Shown piece after piece: positions 25,657 to 34,743 of a DNA stretch of 64,000 bases (its first letter is position 1; each line of letters starts with the position of its first letter). This DNA is from Pseudomarimonas arenosa. Lineage in GTDB: Bacteria; Pseudomonadota; Gammaproteobacteria; Xanthomonadales; Xanthomonadaceae. The position numbers and the translations under genes were made by a program. The notes below the pieces were generated by a model, which was not told the origin of the DNA, made no database searches, and worked only from the letters and a program-made list of their open reading frames with translations. Where the stretch lies: contig NZ_JACYTR010000006.1 of the NCBI RefSeq assembly GCF_014841215.1, positions 1 to 64,000 on the forward strand. Reading direction: 5' to 3'.

Positions 25657-26391
25657 ATGCCCCGCGAGCCGATGCAATCGATCCTGAACCCCGACCTGGA
25701 CTGGCGACACTACCGAGAGGTCCTGCGCAGCCGCGGACGGGTGCAGATCCCGCAGGCAATCAAGCCCAACCTGGCCGCACAGCTGCAACAGTGCTTGCAG
25801 CAACTGCCCTGGGGAGTGGCTTTTCTTCAAAACGGCCAATCGCGCTTGATCGATGCGTCAAGCTGGGCGCAATTGGCAGACATCGAGCAGCAGCGTCTCT
25901 ACCAGCAGGTCTGCGAAGAGGCCAAGACCAGCTTTCAGTTCTGGCACCACTCCTACATGTTGATCGCCGCCTATCTCGAAGGTCGCGACCCCAGTTCACC
26001 TCTTCATCGTTTGGTCGAGCAGTTCAATAGCCCCGGCTTCCTGCAGCCGATGCGCGAGCTCACCGGCTTTACCGATATCCGCAAAGTCGATGCTCAGGCT
26101 ACCCGCTACCTGCCTGGCCATTTCCTGACCGCGCACGATGATGACGGTTCGCCCACCGGGCAGATTCGCCGCGTGGCTTATGTGCTCAGCCTGAGTGAGC
26201 GCTGGCATCCGGATTGGGGCGGCTTGTTGAATTTCTACGACGGCGACAGCGGCCAGATTCAGGACACCTTTGTGCCGGCCTACAACACGCTGAGCCTTTT
26301 CACCACGCCGCAATATCACGCGGTCAGTACGGTTGCGCCCTATGCCCCGTTGCCGCGACTGAGCATCACTGGCTGGTTGCGAGCCGACTGA
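25657..26391 (+). CDS. 2OG-Fe(II) oxygenase (prolyl-hydroxylase-like)
   Basis: The 244-residue enzyme shows the facial triad of the 2-oxoglutarate/iron family: HDD in HFLTAHDDDGSP (His160, Asp162) and His221 in PQYHAVS. The 2OG-binding arginine is Arg234 in PRLSITGWLR. YVLSLSERWHPDWGGLLNFYD is typical of the prolyl 4-hydroxylase alpha-like branch that hydroxylates protein side chains. It lies between a TonB receptor and a TPR-sulfotransferase; all three are on one strand. I prefer ATG 25657 (MPREPMQ), since the extension upstream overlaps the terminator. Confidence 0.88.
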   Translation: MPREPMQSILNPDLDWRHYREVLRSRGRVQIPQAIKPNLAAQLQQCLQQLPWGVAFLQNGQSRLIDASSWAQLADIEQQRLYQQVCEEAKTSFQFWHHSYMLIAAYLEGRDPSSPLHRLVEQFNSPGFLQPMRELTGFTDIRKVDAQATRYLPGHFLTAHDDDGSPTGQIRRVAYVLSLSERWHPDWGGLLNFYDGDSGQIQDTFVPAYNTLSLFTTPQYHAVSTVAPYAPLPRLSITGWLRAD

Positions 26392-26466
26392 GATCAGGCG
26401 TCAGGTTGCGACGATGCAGCCGAGATGCAACAGTTACGCCCCCCGCAACACGGCAGCAATCCCCCT

Positions 26467-28536
26467 ATGAAACAATTCTTCCCCAGAGCGTCACTCAGCG
26501 AAGGCGTCTCGGGCGGGTCGGCGACGGCGCTGGAACTGGCGAACGCTGAGTTTCGGCGTGGCGACTACGCCGCCGGTATCGCAGCTCTGATGGCGCAGCG
26601 CCAGGATGCCGAATGTCGTGCCTTGCTGGTCGAATACTGGGTAGCCGCGCGCGATGTGCCGGCACTACTCGGCTTGTTTCAGAGCGTGCCAACCGAGCCG
26701 CTGCAGCAAGGGCTGGAACAGGCAGTTCGGGCGCATTTCCAGGGCGATCCGGCGCGCGCAGCCCAGCAGTGTGCGGCCTTGCTGCAGCAATCGCCGGGTC
26801 ATCCAAGAGTGCTGAACCACTTCGCTCGCGCGCTGTTCAACTTGGGGCGGCGGGATCAAGCGTTGGCGGCGCTGCGCGAGGCTGTGAGTAAGGACCCGGG
26901 CTATGTGCAGGCGCTGAATAATCTCGGTCACGTAGAACGCGCGCTTGGGCAATCGGAGTCAGCCTTGCAGCTTTTTCGACGGGCCGTCGACTTATCGCCA
27001 GGTTTCGTCGAGGCGCGCTTGAATCTGGCTGTGACCCTGCTCGGTGTGCCGCGACCCGACGAGGCCCTGGTTGAGTTCGAGGCTGTGCTGCAGAACGCGC
27101 CCACGCATCCGGATGCCTTGGTCAACTGCGGCAGCTGTCTGCACATGTTGCGGCGCTATCAAGAGGCCGAGCAACGCTATCGGCAGGCAATCGATTGCTC
27201 TCCGCCCGGTGAGCTGCCCTTGCTCGCCTGGCGTCAGTTGGCGAAACTTTATGTTGAGACGGCGCGGATCGAGAAGGCGGTCGAGTCCTTGCAAACGGTG
27301 TTGCGCCTGGCCCCCGATCTTGCTGAATTGCATGCCGAGCTGGTCTCAACCCTGGAGGTGGCCAATCGCCTCGATGAGGCGGAACAGGTAGTTCAGAGCG
27401 CACTGCAGCGGTTTCCGCAGGATCCGGTGCTGCGCTACGAAGCGGCCAAGATCGAGCGCCGTCGGGGTAATGCTGAGCAAGCCTTGACGCGGCTGATGTC
27501 GATACCCGCGGCCGCCATTCCTCCGCATTTGCAGCAATGGTTTCACTTTGAGCGGGGAACTGCGTTCGACGAGTGCGCTCGTTACGACGAGGCATTCGCT
27601 GCCTTCTTGGAGAGCAATCGTCATGCCCGCCTGGGCATGCGTGCGCGCCTGGTCGATATGCAGGCGCTCGATCGCATTTTCGACGCGCTGCAGGACTGGA
27701 CCGCCGACGGCGCCCCGGCCCCGGTCATCGAGCCAGATGAGGACCTGGGCGAGGATCTGGTGTTTCTGCTTGGCTTTCCGCGCTCTGGCACGACCCTGCT
27801 CGATCTGATGCTGGATGGTCACGAGCAGATCCAGTCGCTGGAAGAACGCCAGACCATGGAGGAAGTGTTCTGGCAGGTTGATCAGCGCCACGGCGGATTT
27901 CCGCACGGCTTAGCCAGTACCTCTGCCGAGGATCGAGCACGGCTGCGTCAGCACTACCGCCGGCGTCTGGCCGAGGAAGGGATCAAACCTCAACCCGGCG
28001 GCATCGTGGTCGACAAGATGCCAATGCGTTCGGCCTATCTGGCCTTCATTAACCGATTGTTCCCGCGCGCGCGCTTCCTGTTTGCATTGCGCCACCCGCT
28101 CGATGTGGTGCTGAGCAATTTCATGCAGAACTATGCTGCGAATGACGTATTCGCGCATTTCCATTCGATCGAGGAGATTGCTCGCGTGTATGCGCGGGTG
28201 ATGCAGATCTGGCAGCAAACCCAAGGCTGCATTGCGCAGCAGTCATGGATGTACGTGCGCTACGAGGATCTGGTTGAGGATCGCGATGCCGTACTGCAAC
28301 AGGTCTGCCGCTTTCTCGATATCGAGTGGCGGCCGGAGATGGGTGACCATCTGCGCACCCTGTCATCGCGACCGCATATCAAGACCAACAGCTACCAGCA
28401 GGTAACTCGCCCCATCTACCGCCGTTCGCGCGGGCGTTGGGTTCGCTATGCGCAGCACCTGTCGCCGATCCAGCCGGTGCTGGCACCGTATCTGGCGCTG
28501 TTCGGTTATCCGGAGGGGGAGGAAGGGCTGCGCTGA
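26467..28536 (+). CDS. TPR-repeat sulfotransferase
   Basis: The 689-residue protein has an N-terminal array of tetratricopeptide repeats (about 20-400, for example GYVQALNNLGHVERALGQSESALQLFRRA). A C-terminal sulfotransferase domain follows, with the PAPS 5'-phosphosulfate loop FLLGFPRSGTTLLDLML near 435 and the 3'-phosphate site LRHPLDVVLSNF near 540. The architecture suggests sulfation of a protein or peptide held by the TPR array, but no substrate is proven for this subfamily. It follows the 2OG oxygenase by 75 nt and is likely co-transcribed. The ATG at 26467 starts MKQFFPRAS. Confidence 0.9.
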   Translation: MKQFFPRASLSEGVSGGSATALELANAEFRRGDYAAGIAALMAQRQDAECRALLVEYWVAARDVPALLGLFQSVPTEPLQQGLEQAVRAHFQGDPARAAQQCAALLQQSPGHPRVLNHFARALFNLGRRDQALAALREAVSKDPGYVQALNNLGHVERALGQSESALQLFRRAVDLSPGFVEARLNLAVTLLGVPRPDEALVEFEAVLQNAPTHPDALVNCGSCLHMLRRYQEAEQRYRQAIDCSPPGELPLLAWRQLAKLYVETARIEKAVESLQTVLRLAPDLAELHAELVSTLEVANRLDEAEQVVQSALQRFPQDPVLRYEAAKIERRRGNAEQALTRLMSIPAAAIPPHLQQWFHFERGTAFDECARYDEAFAAFLESNRHARLGMRARLVDMQALDRIFDALQDWTADGAPAPVIEPDEDLGEDLVFLLGFPRSGTTLLDLMLDGHEQIQSLEERQTMEEVFWQVDQRHGGFPHGLASTSAEDRARLRQHYRRRLAEEGIKPQPGGIVVDKMPMRSAYLAFINRLFPRARFLFALRHPLDVVLSNFMQNYAANDVFAHFHSIEEIARVYARVMQIWQQTQGCIAQQSWMYVRYEDLVEDRDAVLQQVCRFLDIEWRPEMGDHLRTLSSRPHIKTNSYQQVTRPIYRRSRGRWVRYAQHLSPIQPVLAPYLALFGYPEGEEGLR

Positions 28537-28577
28537 GCAGCGCCAGCTTGGCAGTACGAAGCAAACCGCGTCAAACC

Positions 28578-28610
28578 ACAGCGCTACGGTTCAGGTGTGC
28601 TGAGCGCTGT
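28578..28610. other. Hairpin between convergent genes
   Basis: Stem ACAGCGCT / AGCGCTGT of 8 bp with a 17-nt loop, spanning the gap between the sulfotransferase gene and the convergent barrel gene and touching the latter's stop codon. It lacks a T-run, so a terminator role is weakly supported. Confidence 0.35.
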
Positions 28611-29554
28611 TAGAGATCCTGCTGATAACGCACGTATGGCGTGCGTCCCTGCAGCAGCGGATTTTCCGCTTCTGCTGTCTGCGGCAAGGACTGCTCCGCA
28701 GAATTCAGCACATTGCGTGCGCCCACGGTGAGCTTGCCTGCCCAAGGGGTGCGCCAGCTGATCCCGAGGTCGACATCGAACAAGCCATCCGGTCGCCACG
28801 GTGCGCGCGAGCGATGTCCGACCACGCTGCCAGCGAACGCACCGTAGCCAGCATCGACGCTGATGCTCGAATGGTTCCAGCTGCGCGGGAACAGCCACTG
28901 TGCTGTCTGTTCGGCGCGCATCCGCACTTGATTGCCGGACACCCGCAGCCAGCTGCGATCGCTGAGCCAGATCTGTCCGCTCAAGGTCTGGAAGTGGCCG
29001 TCCACCTGAGGCCAAAGCGCAGGATTCGGCTGCAGGCTGACCATCGGATCAACCACACCGGTCGGTGACCAGTTGGCCGACAGGCTGCTCGCCTCAAGGT
29101 TCTGATAGTTCTGCAACCAGCCCAGGCCGTAGCTGATGTCCAGCCAGCCGATATCATTCAGTTGCACGCCATAATTGACGCCGGCCTGCAAGGCTCCAAA
29201 CGGATTTCGGTTCGGCGACTCCAGCATGGTGCCCAGGCACAGCTCGGCCAGACTGCCCCAGGGCCCGGTCAGCGCCGAGGAGTCGTTGCACAAGGCATCG
29301 CGCGCAAGGCTGGACTCCTCGCGCAGAAAGCCGCGCAAGCGGGAGTCTTGCTGGCCCATTCTTGGCTGCAATGCGCCAAGCCACTGATCGAGGTCGGCGC
29401 TGCTATTGGGCAGCGCGCTACTGCGAGTGGAAAGCTGCCAAGCCGCGCTTTCGCCGGCCAGTTGAGTGGGCAGCAGCGGACGCTCGGGCTGTGCCTGTGC
29501 AAAGGCTCCCAAGGACCAGCAACTCAGCAATGTCAGTAACGTGCGCTTTAGCAC
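28610..29554 (-). CDS. Short outer-membrane protein resembling the C-terminal barrel of a TonB receptor
   Basis: With a GTG start at 29554 (GGGAGG 7 nt upstream) the 314-residue protein begins with a good signal peptide (MLKRTLLTLLSCWSLGAFAQAQ). Its end, WAGKLTVGARNVLNS...PYVRYQQDL, parallels the end of the neighbouring receptor, WKAKISVGARNVFGK...YYMQYRQNF, including the amphipathic terminal strand. The middle contains beta-strand-like segments (LDISYGLGWLQNYQNLEASSLSANWSPTG). No plug domain or TonB box is present. It may be a decayed receptor that kept a signal peptide, or a genuine small barrel protein; the clean signal peptide and intact frame favour a functional gene. Confidence 0.65.
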   Translation of the reverse strand: MLKRTLLTLLSCWSLGAFAQAQPERPLLPTQLAGESAAWQLSTRSSALPNSSADLDQWLGALQPRMGQQDSRLRGFLREESSLARDALCNDSSALTGPWGSLAELCLGTMLESPNRNPFGALQAGVNYGVQLNDIGWLDISYGLGWLQNYQNLEASSLSANWSPTGVVDPMVSLQPNPALWPQVDGHFQTLSGQIWLSDRSWLRVSGNQVRMRAEQTAQWLFPRSWNHSSISVDAGYGAFAGSVVGHRSRAPWRPDGLFDVDLGISWRTPWAGKLTVGARNVLNSAEQSLPQTAEAENPLLQGRTPYVRYQQDL

Positions 29555-29839
29555 CGACCTGCCTCCCATGGCTTCGCTCACACCGTTCGCATCGGCGGCC
29601 AGGCAGACGTCTCGCTGACGTCAAACCCAGTCTGCCGAACATCGACTTCCAATCCGGCGATCAAGTTCCCTGAATTGTAGCGCCTTTTACCAGTTTTTAA
29701 CGGGGCTGCCGTGCACTCTTTTGCTCGTCCGCGGTTGGAAGTGAGCAATGTCAGTTAAACTCCGTTCAAGATTCGATCCCTGGTGTCCCCTTTGCTGGTC
29801 GTGAATCCCCCGGTCGGCTTACCCGAGCCCTCATTTGCA

Positions 29840-32800
29840 ATGGAAGTTTCCCGCGATGACCTGCTGCTGACCGGATCATCCGGGCAAGAGCTGGTTGACT
29901 CTGTGTCGGCCTGGGCCGAGCGACGGCTGGCCGCTACCGGTTGCCAGATCTGGATACTCGACCGAGACGGCTTCTACCTGTTCGCGTCGGCGGGTGAACA
30001 ATGGACCGAGAGCGATCGGGAAATGGCTCGGGAAGCGGTGATCGCGCGCCGCTTTCGGCGCGATACCCTGCGTGCGGTTCACCCCCTTGTTGAAGTCGGT
30101 GGCCGCTCCGGCGCGGTGTTGCTGTGCCTGGGATCAGAAGCGCCGGCCAAGCTGGCCGAACCGATGCAGCGCGCGGCCGAACTGCTGTCGCTGCGGGTGC
30201 CAGCTGCGCTGGAGATGCAGCGTCTCAATTCGGCTGTTACCCGGCTGGCCGAAGCCGAGCGCATGCAGCGCGCGCTATACACCATTGCCGGCCTGGCCAA
30301 CTCGGGCCGCGACCTGTCGGAGCTGCTCGGCTTGATCCACGGTCTGGTCGCCGGTCTGATGTACGCCGAGAACTTCTTCGTGGTGCTGCGCGACCGCCGC
30401 AGTGGCGATATCAGCTTTCCCTACTTCCTAGACAGCCAGGATCGCTCCGCACCGCGCCCCGATCAAACCTTCAGCCTGGGTGAGATGCAGGGCTCCCTGG
30501 CCGCCTATGTGGTCACTACCGGCGAGTCGCTGATGGGGCCTTCCGACCTGCTCTGCCTGCAGATCGGTGCCGATCGCGGTCATTTTGGTCCGGCCAGTGT
30601 CGACTGGTTGGGCGTGCCGCTCAGCTTTGCCGGTGATGTGTTCGGTGCTGTCTGCGTGCAGAGCTACAACGAGCAGTTCCACTACAGCAATCGCGAGCGC
30701 GACTTGCTCACCTTTGTGGCTCTGCATTTGTCCAGCGCCCTGCAGCAGCGCTGGACTCAGATCGAGCTGGAGCGGCGTGTCGACGAACGCACCGACGAAC
30801 TGCGCGAAGCCAACAAGGCGCTGCGTGCCGAAGTCGAGGAGCGACAAAGGGGCGAGCAACTGCACGCTGCCCTTTTCCGTATCGCTGAGCTCGGGGCCGG
30901 GCAGGGCACGCTGGAAGATTTCTTTGCTGCCGTGCATCGCGTGATCGGTCGCCTGTTGTACGCGGCAAACTTTTACATCGCCATGTTAAGTGACGATGGT
31001 CGTACCATCGATTTTCCCTATTCAGTCGACGAGCGCGATGCCGAACGCGAGCGGCGCGAGATCGGTCGCGGCCTCACCGAATACGTGCTGCGCACCGGGC
31101 AGGCCTTGCTGGCGGACCGCGAGATGATTGATCAGCTGCACGACAGCAATGAGATCATCAGCTACGGCCCGCGTGCCAAGGTCTGGCTTGGTGTGCCGCT
31201 GATCTGCGAGAGTGGCACCGTCGGCGTGCTGGCGGTTCAGAGCTACGACAGCGCACACAGCTACAGCCGGCGCGATCAGGAAATCCTCACCTTTGTCTCG
31301 ATCCATATCGGCAATGCCCTGGAGCGAGTGCGTGCTGCCGAACGTTTGCGTCAGGCCAATGCCGAGCTGGAAGATCGGGTGCGCGATCGAACCCAGGCCT
31401 TGTTTGCCGCCAACCGTGACCTGCGCCAGCAGATCGCCGAGCGTGAACGCTTTGAACGCGAACTGAAATACGCCGCCAACCACGATTCGCTGACCGGCCT
31501 GCCGAATCGTGCCGCCTTCATGCAGCGTCTGGCGCAGGCCCTGGCCCGCTACAGCCGTCGGCAACAGGATCGCTTCGGCATTCTGTTTCTTGATCTTGAC
31601 CGCTTCAAGGTGATCAACGACTCGATGGGGCATTGGGTCGGCGACGGGCTGCTGAAAGAAGTGGCCCAGCGACTGTCCAACGTGGTGTCCGGTCGCGGCC
31701 TGGTATCGCGGCTGGGTGGCGACGAATTCGCCATCCTGATGGAGGCAATCGAGTCGGAAGCCGATGCCGTGTTGTTGGCCGAGCAAGTGATCGTCGCCCT
31801 CAACGAAGCGATCTTTGTTGAGGGTAAGGAGCTGTTCTCGTCCACCAGCATCGGCATTGCGGTGTCACGGCCCATCTATCGCAGCCCGGAAGAGCTGCTG
31901 CGCGATGCCGACGTCGCTTTGTACCGCGCCAAGGCGCGCGGACGACGCTGTTTCGAGGTGTTCGATGATCAGCTGCGCCATCAGGCCCTGTGCCAGCTGG
32001 AGCTGGAAAGCGATCTGCGCCGCGCCGTCGCTCGACACGAGTTCGAGCCGGTGTTTCAGCCGATCTACCGCATAGAAAACGGTGAAGTCGTAGGTTATGA
32101 GGCACTGATTCGCTGGCGTCATCCAGAACGCGGCCAGCTGCTGCCGGAGGAGTTTCTCAGTACTGCGGAAGAGACCGGGTTACTCGAAGCGATGGATTGG
32201 CAGGTCTACGAACTGGTATTCGCCCAGGCCTGGGTGCTGGTCAAGGACGGCGGTTACGTCACCATCAATGTTGGTGGGCGGCACTTCCGCAGCGCCCGCT
32301 TCGTCGATCGGTTGCTGCAGCTGATGGCGCGCTACGAATTCCACGCCGAGCATCTGCGGGTGGAAGTCACCGAGCGGATTCTGATCGAAGAGCCGGAGAA
32401 AGTGCGTGAGATGATGCTGGAGCTGAAGGCAGCCGGCGTGCGATTGGCGCTGGATGATTTCGGTACCGGCTACTCGTCCTTGAGCTACCTGCACCAGTTC
32501 CCGCTACATGCGCTGAAGATCGACCGCAGCTTTGTCACCGCTCTGCACACCGGTTCCGGCGGTAATGCCATCGCCGTGTTGCGTGCGATCTGCACCTTGG
32601 GGCGGTCGCTCGATCTTGAGGTGATAGCCGAAGGCCTGGAGACCGAGTCGCAACTCGATGTGGTGCGTTCGCTGGGCTGCCAGTATGGGCAAGGCTATCT
32701 GTATGCGACGCCGCAACCAGTGCATGCGCTGCTGGCCCAGCGTGACGGTGTTCGCCTGGTCGATACGGGCGCGGGCCGTCGTTATCAGCTGCAGTCGTGA
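29840..32800 (+). CDS. GAF-GAF-GGDEF-EAL cyclic-di-GMP signalling protein
   Basis: The protein (986 residues from ATG 29840; 1005 from GTG 29783) has two GAF-type sensor domains (about 150-310 and 345-510), each followed by a coiled-coil helix, then GGDEF and EAL domains. GGDEF is intact (RLGGDEFAIL), but the inhibitory RxxD site before it is not (SGRGLVSRLGGDEF). The EAL domain keeps GYEALIRW, EVTERI, DDFGTGYSSL, LKIDRSF and AEGLETE, so phosphodiesterase activity is likely. It may be bifunctional. There is no transmembrane segment, so it is cytoplasmic. Neither start has a clear ribosome binding site. Confidence 0.92.
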   Translation: MEVSRDDLLLTGSSGQELVDSVSAWAERRLAATGCQIWILDRDGFYLFASAGEQWTESDREMAREAVIARRFRRDTLRAVHPLVEVGGRSGAVLLCLGSEAPAKLAEPMQRAAELLSLRVPAALEMQRLNSAVTRLAEAERMQRALYTIAGLANSGRDLSELLGLIHGLVAGLMYAENFFVVLRDRRSGDISFPYFLDSQDRSAPRPDQTFSLGEMQGSLAAYVVTTGESLMGPSDLLCLQIGADRGHFGPASVDWLGVPLSFAGDVFGAVCVQSYNEQFHYSNRERDLLTFVALHLSSALQQRWTQIELERRVDERTDELREANKALRAEVEERQRGEQLHAALFRIAELGAGQGTLEDFFAAVHRVIGRLLYAANFYIAMLSDDGRTIDFPYSVDERDAERERREIGRGLTEYVLRTGQALLADREMIDQLHDSNEIISYGPRAKVWLGVPLICESGTVGVLAVQSYDSAHSYSRRDQEILTFVSIHIGNALERVRAAERLRQANAELEDRVRDRTQALFAANRDLRQQIAERERFERELKYAANHDSLTGLPNRAAFMQRLAQALARYSRRQQDRFGILFLDLDRFKVINDSMGHWVGDGLLKEVAQRLSNVVSGRGLVSRLGGDEFAILMEAIESEADAVLLAEQVIVALNEAIFVEGKELFSSTSIGIAVSRPIYRSPEELLRDADVALYRAKARGRRCFEVFDDQLRHQALCQLELESDLRRAVARHEFEPVFQPIYRIENGEVVGYEALIRWRHPERGQLLPEEFLSTAEETGLLEAMDWQVYELVFAQAWVLVKDGGYVTINVGGRHFRSARFVDRLLQLMARYEFHAEHLRVEVTERILIEEPEKVREMMLELKAAGVRLALDDFGTGYSSLSYLHQFPLHALKIDRSFVTALHTGSGGNAIAVLRAICTLGRSLDLEVIAEGLETESQLDVVRSLGCQYGQGYLYATPQPVHALLAQRDGVRLVDTGAGRRYQLQS

Positions 32801-32816
32801 CGGATCTTGGCCTAAC

Positions 32817-32889
32817 AGGCTGCTGAAATATTCATTTCAGCAGCCTTAGCCCGGATATTTCGGCGCGACCTCATGAAATATCCGGGTTA
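32817..32889. repeat. Double-hairpin intergenic palindromic repeat
   Basis: Two adjacent hairpins fill the gap between the GGDEF-EAL gene and hslO. The first is a 12-bp perfect stem AGGCTGCTGAAA / TTTCAGCAGCCT with a 6-nt loop (32817-32846). The second is a 12-bp perfect stem CCCGGATATTTC (32850-32861) / GAAATATCCGGG (32875-32886), extendable by three pairs including one G-T. A half-copy of the second occurs at 231-251. Between convergent genes it could also stop transcription from both sides. Confidence 0.75.
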
Positions 32890-33777
32890 GTTGATCCGGC
32901 CACTGCCGGGTGAGCTGGGCTTGTCGGCGAACAGCTGATCGATGTCGACGCGATCAAACTGGTAGCGCTGGCCGCAGAATTCACACTGCACCTGGATTGA
33001 GGGATCGTCCTGCATCGCCTCTTCCGCGGCCGAGCGGCCCAGTGCCTGCAGCATGCCGGTCACCCGCTCGCGGCTGCAGCTGCACTGAAACTGCAGCGGC
33101 TGACTCGACAACAGCTCGGGTGATTCCTCGTGGAACAGGCGATGCAGCAAGGTCTCGACTTCGGTGTTAAGAAGCTCGGAACTACCCAGGGTGTCGAACA
33201 GCGCCTGACTGCGCAGCCAGTCTTCCTGATCGCCATCGGCGTCCGGCAAGCGCTGCAGCATCAGACCACGCGCGCGCTGTTCGTCGGCGGCCAGAATCAA
33301 TCGCGTCGGCAACTGTTCGGACTGCTGAAAATAGGCCTCCAGCGCGTGATCGAGGCGGTGGTGGTTGAGCGCCACCAGGCCCTGGTAACGGCGTGGCTCG
33401 TCATGCGCCGTGGCGGCACTTTCGATGGTGACAGCCATCATCGCATCGCTGCCAAGATTGGCCAGGCTGAGCGGGTCAGGCAGTGGCGGTTCCCAGATGG
33501 CGATGCCGCGAACGTCCTGCCCATTCTGGCACTCGGCAAACAAGGTGCGCAGTGATTCGCTGCCCTTCAGGTGCAAGGACAGTCGGCTATTGGCCTTGAC
33601 GTGGCCGGTCAGCAGCGGTGCCGCGGCCAGCGCCTGCCCGAGCAGCGCGGCAAGCGAGCGTGAGTAGTCTTCACGTTGCCGCACCTGCTGCCAGCTGTCG
33701 TCGAGCGAGACGATCACGCCACGTACGCCGGAAGCGTTGAGCAAGAATCGGGTCAGGCAGTCGTTGGATAGGCTCAT
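32887..33777 (-). CDS. hslO: Hsp33 redox-regulated chaperone
   Basis: Hsp33 is a holdase activated by oxidative unfolding when its zinc-binding cysteines form disulfides. The 296-residue protein has the family N-terminus (RFLLNASGVRGVIVSLDDSW) and the C-terminal redox switch CxC...CxxC: QFQCSCSRERV near 235 and QCEFCGQRYQFD near 265. It converges with the c-di-GMP gene across the palindromic repeat and is divergent from mtgA. Confidence 0.96.
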   Translation of the reverse strand: MSLSNDCLTRFLLNASGVRGVIVSLDDSWQQVRQREDYSRSLAALLGQALAAAPLLTGHVKANSRLSLHLKGSESLRTLFAECQNGQDVRGIAIWEPPLPDPLSLANLGSDAMMAVTIESAATAHDEPRRYQGLVALNHHRLDHALEAYFQQSEQLPTRLILAADEQRARGLMLQRLPDADGDQEDWLRSQALFDTLGSSELLNTEVETLLHRLFHEESPELLSSQPLQFQCSCSRERVTGMLQALGRSAAEEAMQDDPSIQVQCEFCGQRYQFDRVDIDQLFADKPSSPGSGRIN

Positions 33778-33870
33778 TGGCAGATCAGCAGCAGGGGAGC
33801 CTGTATTTTAGCGGCTGCCCGCCCCGGCTCACTACGGCGACAATAGTGTCTGGCCCATCCGGTGATTCCG

Positions 33871-34632
33871 ATGCCACGCAGCCCGCTGGTTTCCCGCCAT
33901 CGACGCAACCGTTCCAGCGCGGCCGACGCGCGCAAACCGCGTCGCCGCTGGCGGCGTTGGCTGCTTCGCCTGCTGCTGGCGCTGATCCTGCTGCTGCTTC
34001 TGAGTTGGCTGCCGGTGCTGGCGATGCGATGGTGGGATCCACCGACCACGGCCTTCATTCAGCAGGCAGCGGCTGACGGCCAGACCATCGAACAGCACTG
34101 GCGGCCCATAAGCAGGATCAGCCCGGAGCTGCAATTGGCGGTGATTGCCGCTGAAGACCAGCATTTTCCTCAACACAACGGGTTTGATCTGGACGCCATC
34201 GAAGCGGCCTTGCGTGAATCCGGGGCGAGCGGACGCGGGGCCAGCACGATCAGTCAGCAAGTGGCGAAGAATCTCTTTCTCTGGTCTGGTCGCAGTCTGG
34301 TGCGCAAGGGCCTGGAGGCGTGGATGACCGGCCTGATCGAAATCACCTGGCCCAAGGCCAGAATCCTCGAGGTGTATCTGAATATCGCCGAGTTCGGTCC
34401 CGGCATTTATGGCGCCGAGGCCGCAGCTCAGCTGTACTTCAAGCGATCGGCGGCACAGCTCAGTCGGCCGCAGGCCGCCGCTCTGGCCGCGGTGCTGCCC
34501 AGCCCACGCCGCTATTCGGTCACCCAACCCAGCGCCTATGTGCGCTCGCGAAGCGCCTGGATTCAGCGGCAGATGAGCCAGCTGGGCGGTCAGGCCTTTC
34601 TGCGCCAGATGGAGACGGACGGCCGCGAATAG
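33871..34632 (+). CDS. mtgA: Monofunctional biosynthetic peptidoglycan transglycosylase
   Basis: MtgA polymerises lipid II into glycan strands. The protein (253 residues from ATG 33871) has a basic N-terminus and one transmembrane helix ([21 protein letters not shown]). The GT51 domain follows, with [17 protein letters not shown] (catalytic Glu), [45 protein letters not shown] and LPSPRRYS. There is no transpeptidase domain. GTG at 33862 is an alternative start. Confidence 0.95.
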   Translation: MPRSPLVSRHRRNRSSAADARKPRRRWRRWLLRLLLALILLLLLSWLPVLAMRWWDPPTTAFIQQAAADGQTIEQHWRPISRISPELQLAVIAAEDQHFPQHNGFDLDAIEAALRESGASGRGASTISQQVAKNLFLWSGRSLVRKGLEAWMTGLIEITWPKARILEVYLNIAEFGPGIYGAEAAAQLYFKRSAAQLSRPQAAALAAVLPSPRRYSVTQPSAYVRSRSAWIQRQMSQLGGQAFLRQMETDGRE

Positions 34633-34743
34633 TTCCATTCGCCTCCGATCAGCTTCCGGGCTACAACCCCACCAGTAAATCCTTGGCCGCGTCTCGATTT
34701 GAGGACTATCATGCGAGCCAACGGGGACAGCGGAGCGCAGACG

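Noticed and set aside
22570-25839. An open frame of about 1089 codons antisense to the TonB receptor
   Set aside because: It mirrors the receptor's strongly biased codon use (few codons whose complement is a stop), has no ribosome binding site and no recognisable motif.
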